Positions 34,077-40,834 of a stretch of 40,834 bases of DNA are shown piece by piece; position 1 is the stretch's first letter; each line of letters opens with the position of its first letter. Source of the stretch: Bacteroidales bacterium. GTDB taxonomy: Bacteria; Bacteroidota; Bacteroidia; Bacteroidales; UBA932. The stretch is taken from the NCBI GenBank assembly GCA_017555965.1, contig JAFZFH010000003.1, forward strand, positions 1 through 40,834. The letters are read 5' to 3'. The position numbers and the translations under genes were made by a program. The notes below the pieces were generated by a model that saw only the letters and a program-made list of their open reading frames with translations, did not search any database and had not been told where the DNA came from.

Positions 34077-35615
34077 ATGAAGAATCTGTATTCAATCATC
34101 TCGATCCTTGCCTTATTGATCGTGACATGTGCGAACGCACAAGATCTGAAAAGGCAGTACTGCAATCCGCTTCCTATGGAAATCGGTCCTGGAGGAAACG
34201 CTTCAGGAGACGTTACCGTACTGAAATATCAGGATAAATATTACATGTACTGTACAGGTGGAGGTGCATGGGTATCTACCGACCTTGTCAACTGGGAATA
34301 TGAACATGTCGAACATGTAAGCCGCATACCCGTGGCTCCGGATGTGGCGGAATACAACGGAAGATTCTATATGTCTGGCAACGATTGTCCTCTATATGTT
34401 GCTGATCATCCGTTAGGGCCATACACACTTGCCGGCGAATGGACAAATACCGGTGAGATTTCCGAAGGATGGAACGGTGCATTCGACACGCACATATATG
34501 TGGATGACGACAACCAGCCTTACCTTTTCTGGCCGGGCAGAGGAATCAGCGGAATCTACGGCGTAAAGCTGAATCCTGACAACCTTTGCGAATTCATGGG
34601 CAAGCCTGTACACCTGTTCGGATTCAACCCTATGCACAAATGGGAACGCTATGGAGAGATGAACGAATATCCGGGCGTGGCGTGGATCGAGGGCCCGTGG
34701 GTCATCAAAAGAAACGGCATATATTATCTTGAATATTCTGCATCGGGTACTCAGTGGAAGACATACGCAGAGGGTTACTATACTGCGACATCTCCTCTTG
34801 GACCATATACATATGCAGCCAACAATCCGCTGCTTCAGAAGACAGAGGGTCTTGTGACAGGAACCGCACATGGTTCAATCGTACAGGGTCCTGACAACGA
34901 ATGGTGGCAGTTCTATACGATAGTCCTTTCAAACCCTCCAGGAGGCAGACGCATCGGCATGGACAAGGTTGAATTTGACGAAGACGGCCTTATGTCAGTT
35001 GTGGTCACCGACACTCCACAGCCTGCTCCTCTTGCAGAACCGGCAAAGGACAAGCCAAGATCGGTACCTGTGACCATCAATAAGATGCGTGCAATGAACG
35101 CACTCTCGAAGGCTTCATCCGAGCAGTTCGGATTCTTCGGATCATATGCAGTAGATGACTTCAGCGGCACGATCTGGATGCCGGAGGAGGATGACAAGGA
35201 ACCATATCTGATGATAGAACTTTCTCCTGCTACGAGATTTGACGTGGTCCAGCTGTTCACCGTCGATGCAATGCGCGTCATGTTCGGAGGCATGTCTAAG
35301 TCCGGCTCCAACAGAGGATTCGGAAGAAGTTACTCGGACCAGGTCTACAAATACAGGCTTGAGGTTTCGATGGACGGAGAGAACTTCACCACAGTCCTTG
35401 ACAGGACGGACAATACGGTCTCAAGAAACACTGTATTTGATGAGTTTGAGCCTGTAGAATGCCGATTCGTAAAGCTTACAGTCACATCGTGGCCGGAAGG
35501 TGCACCGAGAGGCATCATCGACTTCACGGTGTTCGGATATCCTTCGACCTATCTTCCTGCAGCCGTTGCTACCCCGACTTTCAGTGATTTGCCAAAAGAT
35601 GGCTCCAGACAATAA
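34077..35615 (+). CDS. Secreted GH43 glycosidase with C-terminal F5/8-type carbohydrate-binding domain
   Basis: 512 residues. Signal peptide about 1-22 (CANAQ). GH43 propeller with D45 (ASGDVTVL), D137 (GAFDTHIYVD) and E205 (WIEGPWVIKR). From about 340 to 500 a galactose-binding-like F5/8 type C domain (CBM32-like: YKYRLEVSMDGENFTTV, FVKLTVTSWPEGAPRGI) would hold the substrate. The likely role is release of xylose, arabinose or galactose from plant polysaccharide; the exact subfamily is not assigned. The GH10 xylanase begins 15 bp after its stop, so the two are probably co-transcribed. Confidence 0.87.
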   Translation: MKNLYSIISILALLIVTCANAQDLKRQYCNPLPMEIGPGGNASGDVTVLKYQDKYYMYCTGGGAWVSTDLVNWEYEHVEHVSRIPVAPDVAEYNGRFYMSGNDCPLYVADHPLGPYTLAGEWTNTGEISEGWNGAFDTHIYVDDDNQPYLFWPGRGISGIYGVKLNPDNLCEFMGKPVHLFGFNPMHKWERYGEMNEYPGVAWIEGPWVIKRNGIYYLEYSASGTQWKTYAEGYYTATSPLGPYTYAANNPLLQKTEGLVTGTAHGSIVQGPDNEWWQFYTIVLSNPPGGRRIGMDKVEFDEDGLMSVVVTDTPQPAPLAEPAKDKPRSVPVTINKMRAMNALSKASSEQFGFFGSYAVDDFSGTIWMPEEDDKEPYLMIELSPATRFDVVQLFTVDAMRVMFGGMSKSGSNRGFGRSYSDQVYKYRLEVSMDGENFTTVLDRTDNTVSRNTVFDEFEPVECRFVKLTVTSWPEGAPRGIIDFTVFGYPSTYLPAAVATPTFSDLPKDGSRQ

Positions 35616-35630
35616 AAAACCTACAATACT

Positions 35631-36773
35631 ATGAAACTCAACAGAATTTCAATTATGCTGGCGGCAGCAGCGCTTGCCGCATGTGCTCCAAAAGCTTCCG
35701 ATACCACCCTCAAGGATGCGTACGCAGACAGCTTTATGATCGGATGTGCTGTCAATCCTCGCCATACAAGCGGCAGGCTTGAGCAGGCAAATGAATTGAT
35801 CCTTAAGCATTTCAACGCAATTTCTCCAGAAAACTGCCTTAAGGCGGAGGTCGTGCAGCCAAGACCGGGCGTATGGGATTTCAGGGAGGCAGATGAATTC
35901 GTAGAGTACGGCGAGGCAAACGACATGTGGATGCTCGGCCACACCCTCGTATGGCACAACCAGACCCCATCATTCTATTGGGAGAACGCAGACGGTTCTC
36001 CAAAGACACGTGAGGAACTCATCGAGACCATGAGACAGCACATCGAGACCGTAGCCGGCCGATATGCAGGCAGGATCGATGCTTGGGACGTTGTCAATGA
36101 GATCATCGGAGAGTTCGGCGAATACCGTAACAAAGGATGGGTCAAGGCATTCGACGGCGACGGATATGAGGTCGTAAGAAATGCCTTCATCTTCGCGGAC
36201 CGTTATGCTCCGGACGCTGAACTTTACTACAATGACTTCAATGTATGGAGACCAGCCCATGTGGACGGTATCGTGACCATGGTTAAGAAACTCCAGGCTG
36301 AGGGCATCCGCATCGACGGAGTCGGCATCCAGGCACACTGGGGACTCAATTATCCTAAGACTGAATACATCGAGCACGCAATCGACACACTTTATTCTCT
36401 CGGCGTGAAGGTCATGATCACTGAGCTCGATGTGGATGTGCTCCCTATCACAAGAGAAGGTCAGGTAATCGGTCAGTCACTTACTGATCCTCTCTACCAG
36501 CATGAGGAATTCGAGGAATATCTTGACCCATATAAGGACGGGCTTCCTGCAGAAGTGGAACAGCAGCTCGCTGACAGATACGAGGAACTTTTCCGCATAT
36601 TCTACAACCGACGAGACAAGATTGACAGAGTCACACTCTGGGGCCTTACAGACGATTCTTCGTGGAAGAACGGATATCCTGTACCGGGCAGAACAAACTA
36701 CCCTCTCCTCTGGAACAGGGATTATACCCCACACGCTGCCCTCAATGCAGTATTAAGCGTTCCTGAAAACTAA
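35631..36773 (+). CDS. GH10 endo-1,4-beta-xylanase lipoprotein
   Basis: 380 residues with a lipobox (LAAC, C18), so probably anchored in the outer membrane. The GH10 TIM barrel shows acid/base E157 in AWDVVNEIIGE and nucleophile E265 in VMITELDVDV. The NCLKAEVVQP, HTLVWHNQTP, YNDFNVW and LWGLTDDSSW motifs are typical. It lacks the CBM insertion between the N-terminal half-barrels seen in some Bacteroides GH10 enzymes. It cleaves xylan backbones; its neighbour GH43 would debranch or trim the products. No susC/susD is adjacent. Confidence 0.95.
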   Translation: MKLNRISIMLAAAALAACAPKASDTTLKDAYADSFMIGCAVNPRHTSGRLEQANELILKHFNAISPENCLKAEVVQPRPGVWDFREADEFVEYGEANDMWMLGHTLVWHNQTPSFYWENADGSPKTREELIETMRQHIETVAGRYAGRIDAWDVVNEIIGEFGEYRNKGWVKAFDGDGYEVVRNAFIFADRYAPDAELYYNDFNVWRPAHVDGIVTMVKKLQAEGIRIDGVGIQAHWGLNYPKTEYIEHAIDTLYSLGVKVMITELDVDVLPITREGQVIGQSLTDPLYQHEEFEEYLDPYKDGLPAEVEQQLADRYEELFRIFYNRRDKIDRVTLWGLTDDSSWKNGYPVPGRTNYPLLWNRDYTPHAALNAVLSVPEN

Positions 36774-36782
36774 AAATTTTAC

Positions 36783-36790
36783 TACATTTG
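36783..36790 (+). promoter_or_regulatory. -7 box of the MATE transporter
   Basis: TACATTTG matches TAnnTTTG, 10 nt after the xylanase stop and 34 nt before ATG 36825. No good -33 TTG is seen. Confidence 0.45.
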
Positions 36791-36824
36791 CGGCCGTTTT
36801 TGAAAAACTTCGTAGTGTAGTAGT

Positions 36825-38162
36825 ATGAGATATGGAAAATTGAGCAAACAGCTCGTAGCGCTTGCGGGACCGATATTCATCGAGACCCTGCTGGTGATGA
36901 TGCTGGGCGCGGTAGATACTTTTATGTTGAGTCGCCACTCCGACAACAGTGTTGCAGCTGTCGGAGTGGTGAATCAGCTTATGAACCTCGTGTTTCTTCT
37001 GTTCGAGGTGATTTCTCTTGGAACATCCATCCTGTGTTCGCAGTACATAGGTGCCAAGAGAAGGGACAAGGTGATACAAGTTGTAGGTATCTCCTTGATA
37101 TTCAACCTTATATCCGGACTTCTCCTTAGCGGATGCCTCTATCTTTTCGCAGGAAACTTCCTTCAGATGATGGGACTCAGACCGGATCTGATGGCTGACG
37201 GACTTCCTTACATGAAGATCGTCGGAGGATTTGCATTCCTACAGGCAGTATCGCTTTCGCTGTCAGCATCCCTCAGAAGTGCAAACAAGGCAAAATACCC
37301 GATGTATGTATCGATGGTGGTCAATGTACTCAACATCATCGGAAACTATACCCTCATCTTCGGTAAGTTCGGAATGCCGGCCCTCGGTGTGGAAGGTGCC
37401 GCGATTTCGACATCGGTCTGCCGCCTTGCTTCCGCAGTCATCCTCTTGATCGTCCTCTTCAAGAAACATATTCCTTCCTTCCCTAAGGAGCTTTTCAGGC
37501 CATTCCCTTGGCTGGAACTGAAGAATCTGCTCAAGATCGGTATCCCGTCGGCAGGAGAGCATATGTCCTACAGCCTTTCGCAGGTCGTGATTGCCTACTT
37601 CATCAACATGATCAGCAACGAGGCGCTTGCGACACGAACCTACATCGTGAACATCGTCATGTTCACATACATCTTCGCTCTGTCGCTTTCTCAGGGAGGT
37701 GCCATCCTTATCGGACAGCTTGTCGGCAGCAAGAAGATAAACGCAGCCTATACCATCGGCAAGAGAGTCATGAGACTTGGCGTCGCGATGTCTGTCAGCC
37801 TGTCTCTTATTACAGCAATTTTCGGAAAGACAATACTCTCGCTGCTTACATCAGACCCATGGATAATATCTACAGGAGCGGCCATACTTTGGGTTGAGGT
37901 CTTTCTTGAGAACGGACGTGCGCTCAATTTCTTCGGTGTAAACGCCCTCAGAAGTGCTGGAGACATCTATTTCCCTGTAATCATAGGCATCATCGTGATG
38001 TGGGGCATCCAGGTAATCGGAAGCTACATACTCGGAATCAGCCTCGGCTGGGGACTCATCGCGATGTGGGCAATCTTCGCCCTTGACGAGAACATCCGCG
38101 GCTTCATCTTCGTCCGCCGCTGGAACAGCTTCAAATGGGTCGGCAAGGAGTTTCTGAAATAG
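36825..38162 (+). CDS. MATE-family multidrug/cation antiporter
   Basis: 445 residues with about twelve hydrophobic segments in two related halves, matching the MATE family length. Segments such as IFIETLLVMMLGAVDTFML, VGVVNQLMNLVF and the second-half SLSQGGAILIGQLVG are typical. It would export cationic drugs or metabolites using Na+ or H+ gradients from the inner membrane. It has its own -7 box and ends at a large hairpin, so it is probably not part of the xylan operon despite being next to it. Confidence 0.9.
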   Translation: MRYGKLSKQLVALAGPIFIETLLVMMLGAVDTFMLSRHSDNSVAAVGVVNQLMNLVFLLFEVISLGTSILCSQYIGAKRRDKVIQVVGISLIFNLISGLLLSGCLYLFAGNFLQMMGLRPDLMADGLPYMKIVGGFAFLQAVSLSLSASLRSANKAKYPMYVSMVVNVLNIIGNYTLIFGKFGMPALGVEGAAISTSVCRLASAVILLIVLFKKHIPSFPKELFRPFPWLELKNLLKIGIPSAGEHMSYSLSQVVIAYFINMISNEALATRTYIVNIVMFTYIFALSLSQGGAILIGQLVGSKKINAAYTIGKRVMRLGVAMSVSLSLITAIFGKTILSLLTSDPWIISTGAAILWVEVFLENGRALNFFGVNALRSAGDIYFPVIIGIIVMWGIQVIGSYILGISLGWGLIAMWAIFALDENIRGFIFVRRWNSFKWVGKEFLK

Positions 38163-38176
38163 ACATCATAATACAG

Positions 38177-38249
38177 CAAAATCCACAGATGTGGCTCGCT
38201 ACGCAGAAGCATAGGTATATGCTTCGCTCGCGCACATCTGTGGATTTTG
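38177..38249. terminator. Two-tier hairpin after the MATE gene
   Basis: The outer stem is a perfect 17-bp inverted repeat (38177-38193 with 38233-38249; CAAAATCCACAGATGTG and its complement). In the 39-nt loop sits a second perfect 8-bp hairpin GAAGCATA-GGTA-TATGCTTC (38206-38225). Only a short T-rich tail (TTTTG) follows. Confidence 0.7.
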
Positions 38250-38294
38250 GTATATTTGTCAGTGAGATATTCAAATAGGACTTGCATTTCATAG

Positions 38295-38507
38295 GCATTC
38301 CAGTACGATTTGACACTCGGATATGGTCATGGAAAGGGTTCGACATGTATGCCGGATTGGGAATGGACTGAGAATCCGATGACATTTTCCTTGAATGCAG
38401 GTATTCGCTTTGACGGAGTAATCGTGGATTTCGGAGAACATCTACGTCCTTCCATACCTGAAACCAGGGAAATTATTGATAATTATCTCCTTGATTTTAA
38501 GCATTAG
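38295..38507 (+). pseudogene. Possible C-terminal remnant of an unknown protein
   Basis: An open frame without a convincing ATG (in-frame stop at 38292-38294) reads QYDLTLGYGHGKGS, NPMTFSLNAGIRFDGVIVDFG and a helical tail to a stop at 38507. The alternation LGYGHG / LNAGIRF / VIVDFG resembles last strands of an outer-membrane barrel, but I recognise no family. It could be a decayed gene end or chance. The rest of 38250-38555 holds the DUF4249 promoter and nothing else seen. Confidence 0.3.
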
Positions 38508-38521
38508 AAGCAGTATATTTG
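38491..38521 (+). promoter_or_regulatory. Promoter of the DUF4249 genes
   Basis: TTG (38491-38493), 20 nt, TATATTTG (38514-38521), a full consensus match, 34 nt before ATG 38556. Confidence 0.65.
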
Positions 38522-38555
38522 TTTCTGGCAAGTTATACAAGTAATCCGATTGCTT

Positions 38556-39683
38556 ATGAAACGTTTTCTTACACTCATTGCGACTCTCTTGCCCGCATGT
38601 CTGACTTCTTGCGTCAGGGATGTGATTCTTGATGCAGGAGAGAATCCTCAGGTAGTTGTAGATTGTATTTTATCCAATGATGCTGTTCAGGAACTTTATC
38701 TTTGCTTTACAAAAGGCGCTTCCAGGAAAGAAGCAGAACCTCTGACAGAAGCTGTCGCAACATTGATTGACCTGACCGAATCAAAGACTGTAGGACAGTT
38801 CGTGAAAGGAGAAGAGAAAAATCTTTGGACATTGGATTATTCTGCGATTGCTCAGCATCATTACCGTCTGGAAGTCTATGTTTCCGGACATGATCTGATA
38901 TATGCAGAGGACACAATGCCTAAGAAGACAGGCATCTCTCAACAGACCATTACACATAGTGAACCATGGTATCATGAAATGCATCCGGAAGAGTATGTCG
39001 GTATTCCTGATGAATATCCACATTCTTTTGCAGGGACCTATTACAGATTTGATGACGATTTCAATTGTCCTTTATGGATATTCGGTATTGACCATGACCG
39101 GACAACTAATCTGGCCTATATTATGACCAATACCCCTATCCGCATATATGAAGAACCTGTTGCAGCATCAATCTTTACTGATCTGCCGAATGTAGACCAT
39201 TTCAACGTCACAGAGAATGTTTATGTCCCTTCATTAAGCCTCTATTATAACTCGGGGGATACGAAGGTAGCAGGCGTGACAGCATTATATCCAAACCTTA
39301 AAGGTTCATTGAAGCACCAGAATTTTCTCAGGGTTGAAGGTGGCAGATCCAACAAACCGTTTCTTGTAAACTGTGATTTTCAAAAATGGGTAGATACGGG
39401 CAATAATCCCATTTGGGGTTATCGCTATATAGTGTTCATGCATGTATCTGACATCTATGATGCCTACCTGAAAGAATCATACGAACTGATTAAAATAAAG
39501 AACAGTTCTGATTTGTCTTCAATATATTTCAGGAACAATCTGTCTTCAAACATACATGGTGGATTAGGCGTTTTCGGATGTAAAATGGAGCAGATAACAA
39601 TGTGTTGGGTGTCCCCGGCATATATTTCTGAGGAAGAATATCAGAAATTCAATATTGACGATAATCATCGCTATATATTTTGA
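38556..39683 (+). CDS. DUF4249 lipoprotein (copy 1)
   Basis: 375 residues from ATG 38556 (an upstream in-frame TTG at 38550 is less likely). Lipobox LTSC (C19). The N-terminal part (VRDVILDAGENPQVVVDCIL, LYLCFTKGA, HYRLEV, YAEDTMP) follows the DUF4249 pattern, and the rest is beta-rich. DUF4249 lipoproteins commonly sit beside TonB-dependent receptors in Bacteroidota; none is next to it in the window, but one could lie beyond the right edge. A 107-bp stretch is identical to copy 2. Function is unknown. Confidence 0.82.
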   Translation: MKRFLTLIATLLPACLTSCVRDVILDAGENPQVVVDCILSNDAVQELYLCFTKGASRKEAEPLTEAVATLIDLTESKTVGQFVKGEEKNLWTLDYSAIAQHHYRLEVYVSGHDLIYAEDTMPKKTGISQQTITHSEPWYHEMHPEEYVGIPDEYPHSFAGTYYRFDDDFNCPLWIFGIDHDRTTNLAYIMTNTPIRIYEEPVAASIFTDLPNVDHFNVTENVYVPSLSLYYNSGDTKVAGVTALYPNLKGSLKHQNFLRVEGGRSNKPFLVNCDFQKWVDTGNNPIWGYRYIVFMHVSDIYDAYLKESYELIKIKNSSDLSSIYFRNNLSSNIHGGLGVFGCKMEQITMCWVSPAYISEEEYQKFNIDDNHRYIF

Positions 39684-39706
39684 TACCGAATCAAAGGTTT
39701 ACGACC

Positions 39707-40834
39707 ATGAAAAGGTTTCCTCTATCTCTTTTCAGTACACTGCTTGCAGCAACTTTGCTTCTGACATCATGTGTCAGGGATGTGATTCTTGATGCGGGAG
39801 AGAATCCTCAGGTGGTGGTTGATTGCATCCTGTCCAACGACAATGTGCAGAAGCTTTACCTTTGCTTCACGAAAGGTGCATCCAGAGATGAGGCAGATCC
39901 TCTGACTGAGGCCGTTGCAACATTGATTGACCTGACCGAATCAAAGACTGTAGGACAGTTCGTGAAAGGAGAAGAGAAAAATCTTTGGACATTGGATTAT
40001 TCTGCGATTGCTCAGCATCATTATCGTCTGGAGGTCCAGGTACCAGGACATGATCTGATATATGCAGAGGATACCATGCCTGAATGTCTTTACGTGACTT
40101 CTTGGACACATACAGAAAATATGTTGGAAAATTCGTGGGGATCACCTACTCTTAGTTTCATTGATAATCCTTTTTATGCCGGTACCGTTTTCGGCTTCGA
40201 ATCTCTTCCGAAATATACTCTGATATACGGAATGAACTATGATTCGCAGACAGGCAGGCATGAAATTGCAGACGAAATATTCACAAATCTGCCTGTTGTG
40301 GATAATTTCAATATCACCAGTGAGGTATATGTTCCGGAAATTGTCAAATGGGTGGAGAACCTATATGTGTCTTGTGATGCAGTGAAGTCACTTTATGCTG
40401 AACTTAAAGGCGTTCCAAAACACAAGAAGTATTTATTGCTGAACAAGAATGAATTAGCCGATCATCTTTTCCAATTTATGGATGATAAGGAAGCATTCAT
40501 TGGCTATGATTTCATGGTGTTCGGTAGTTTTACCGGTGACTGGTATTGGCGTCGGAGCAGTCATCAGCAAGATTTTGGAAAGCCATTGCCGACAGAGGGC
40601 TACCTCGTTTTCGAATCTTTGTCGGACAACTATCTGACTTATATCAGAGATGCCATACATTTCATGCATTTGAAGGAGTCCACCGATATGTCGTCAATCT
40701 ATCTGAGAGACAATCTATATACAAATGTCGTTGGTGGCTTGGGAATATTTGCTGCCTCATCCAAACAGATCCAGCAATGTGCCAATAAATTCAGAACTGG
40801 TATTACAGATGAGAGATTTCAGGAATTCGGAATA
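39707..40834 (+). CDS. DUF4249 lipoprotein (copy 2, open at the right edge)
   Basis: ATG 39707 opens a frame with no stop through 40834 (376 codons visible). It begins MKRFPLSLFSTLL and has a lipobox LTSC (C22), then VRDVILDAGENPQVVVDCIL as in copy 1. The first ~130 residues are nearly the same as copy 1; after EDTMP the two diverge strongly (LYVTSWTHTENMLEN in place of KKTGISQQTITHSEP), with only weak similarity at the end (STDMSSIYLRDNLYTNVVGGLG versus SSDLSSIYFRNNLSSNIHGGLG). It starts 23 bp after copy 1, so the pair is likely one transcript. Confidence 0.85.
   Translation, partial: MKRFPLSLFSTLLAATLLLTSCVRDVILDAGENPQVVVDCILSNDNVQKLYLCFTKGASRDEADPLTEAVATLIDLTESKTVGQFVKGEEKNLWTLDYSAIAQHHYRLEVQVPGHDLIYAEDTMPECLYVTSWTHTENMLENSWGSPTLSFIDNPFYAGTVFGFESLPKYTLIYGMNYDSQTGRHEIADEIFTNLPVVDNFNITSEVYVPEIVKWVENLYVSCDAVKSLYAELKGVPKHKKYLLLNKNELADHLFQFMDDKEAFIGYDFMVFGSFTGDWYWRRSSHQQDFGKPLPTEGYLVFESLSDNYLTYIRDAIHFMHLKESTDMSSIYLRDNLYTNVVGGLGIFAASSKQIQQCANKFRTGITDERFQEFGI
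39917..40023 (+). repeat. 107-bp exact duplicate of 38757-38863 within DUF4249 genes
   Basis: Bases 39917-40023 equal 38757-38863 at a constant offset of 1160, from GCAACATTGATTG to CATCATTA. Flanks differ at several third positions on both sides. Confidence 0.9.

Overview
The window is chromosomal DNA of a Bacteroidota bacterium, most likely order Bacteroidales. I see Bacteroides-type promoters (TTG, about 20 nt, TAnnTTTG), secreted GH2/GH10/GH43/GH97 enzymes, OMP_b-brl_3 receptors, DUF4252, DUF4249 and DUF6249 proteins, an S46 dipeptidyl peptidase and a divergent second EF-G. Lipid-anchored and Sec-exported carbohydrate enzymes point to a polysaccharide degrader of gut or rumen type. I cannot name the genus.

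Layout. (1) 1-2200: 5' end of rpsL leaving the window on the minus strand, divergent from a membrane metallophosphoesterase, then an Ogt-like DNA methyltransferase whose coding region carries a palindromic repeat. (2) 2200-9060: a GH43 beta-xylosidase and two paralogous outer-membrane receptors (A, B). Between them lies a scrap heap: an internally deleted relic of a third receptor, a relic of a GH43 3' end and a duplicated terminator. (3) 9060-18460, all minus: an operon-like run of DUF4252 lipoprotein, ECF sigma, one-TM putative anti-sigma, DUF4252 protein and receptor C, followed after a repeat tract and a hairpin by GH97 and GH2 glycosidases. (4) 18560-22170, minus: a second module of DUF6249, ECF sigma, two-TM putative anti-sigma and receptor D. 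(5) 22330-32770: housekeeping genes: a secreted unknown plus aspS, rsmA, an EF-G2-like paralogue without the catalytic histidine, a small ORF divergent from an XRE regulator, rnhB, a DPP7-type peptidase and mrp. (6) 32798-36773: xylan/arabinoxylan enzymes (two GH43 proteins and a GH10 xylanase), then a MATE transporter. (7) 38160-40834: a large hairpin, a possible gene remnant and two tandem DUF4249 lipoproteins; the second runs off the end.

How it fits together. The xylan enzymes (GH10 backbone cleavage, GH43 removal of xylose or arabinose) could form a degradation set, but no SusC/SusD pair is present here. The four receptors share a CarboxypepD_reg-like N-domain, a plug, a barrel and an unusual conserved C-terminal tail (YKG[TS]GAG...RM). 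Two of them are co-encoded with ECF sigma factors and small membrane proteins, but with no FecR-type anti-sigma. The best candidate for an under-described system is therefore this repeated envelope module: ECF sigma, minimal membrane anti-sigma, DUF4252 or DUF6249, and receptor. The relic at 6276-6503, the duplicated terminators and the 21-bp repeat tracts show that the receptor family has been actively duplicated and lost here.
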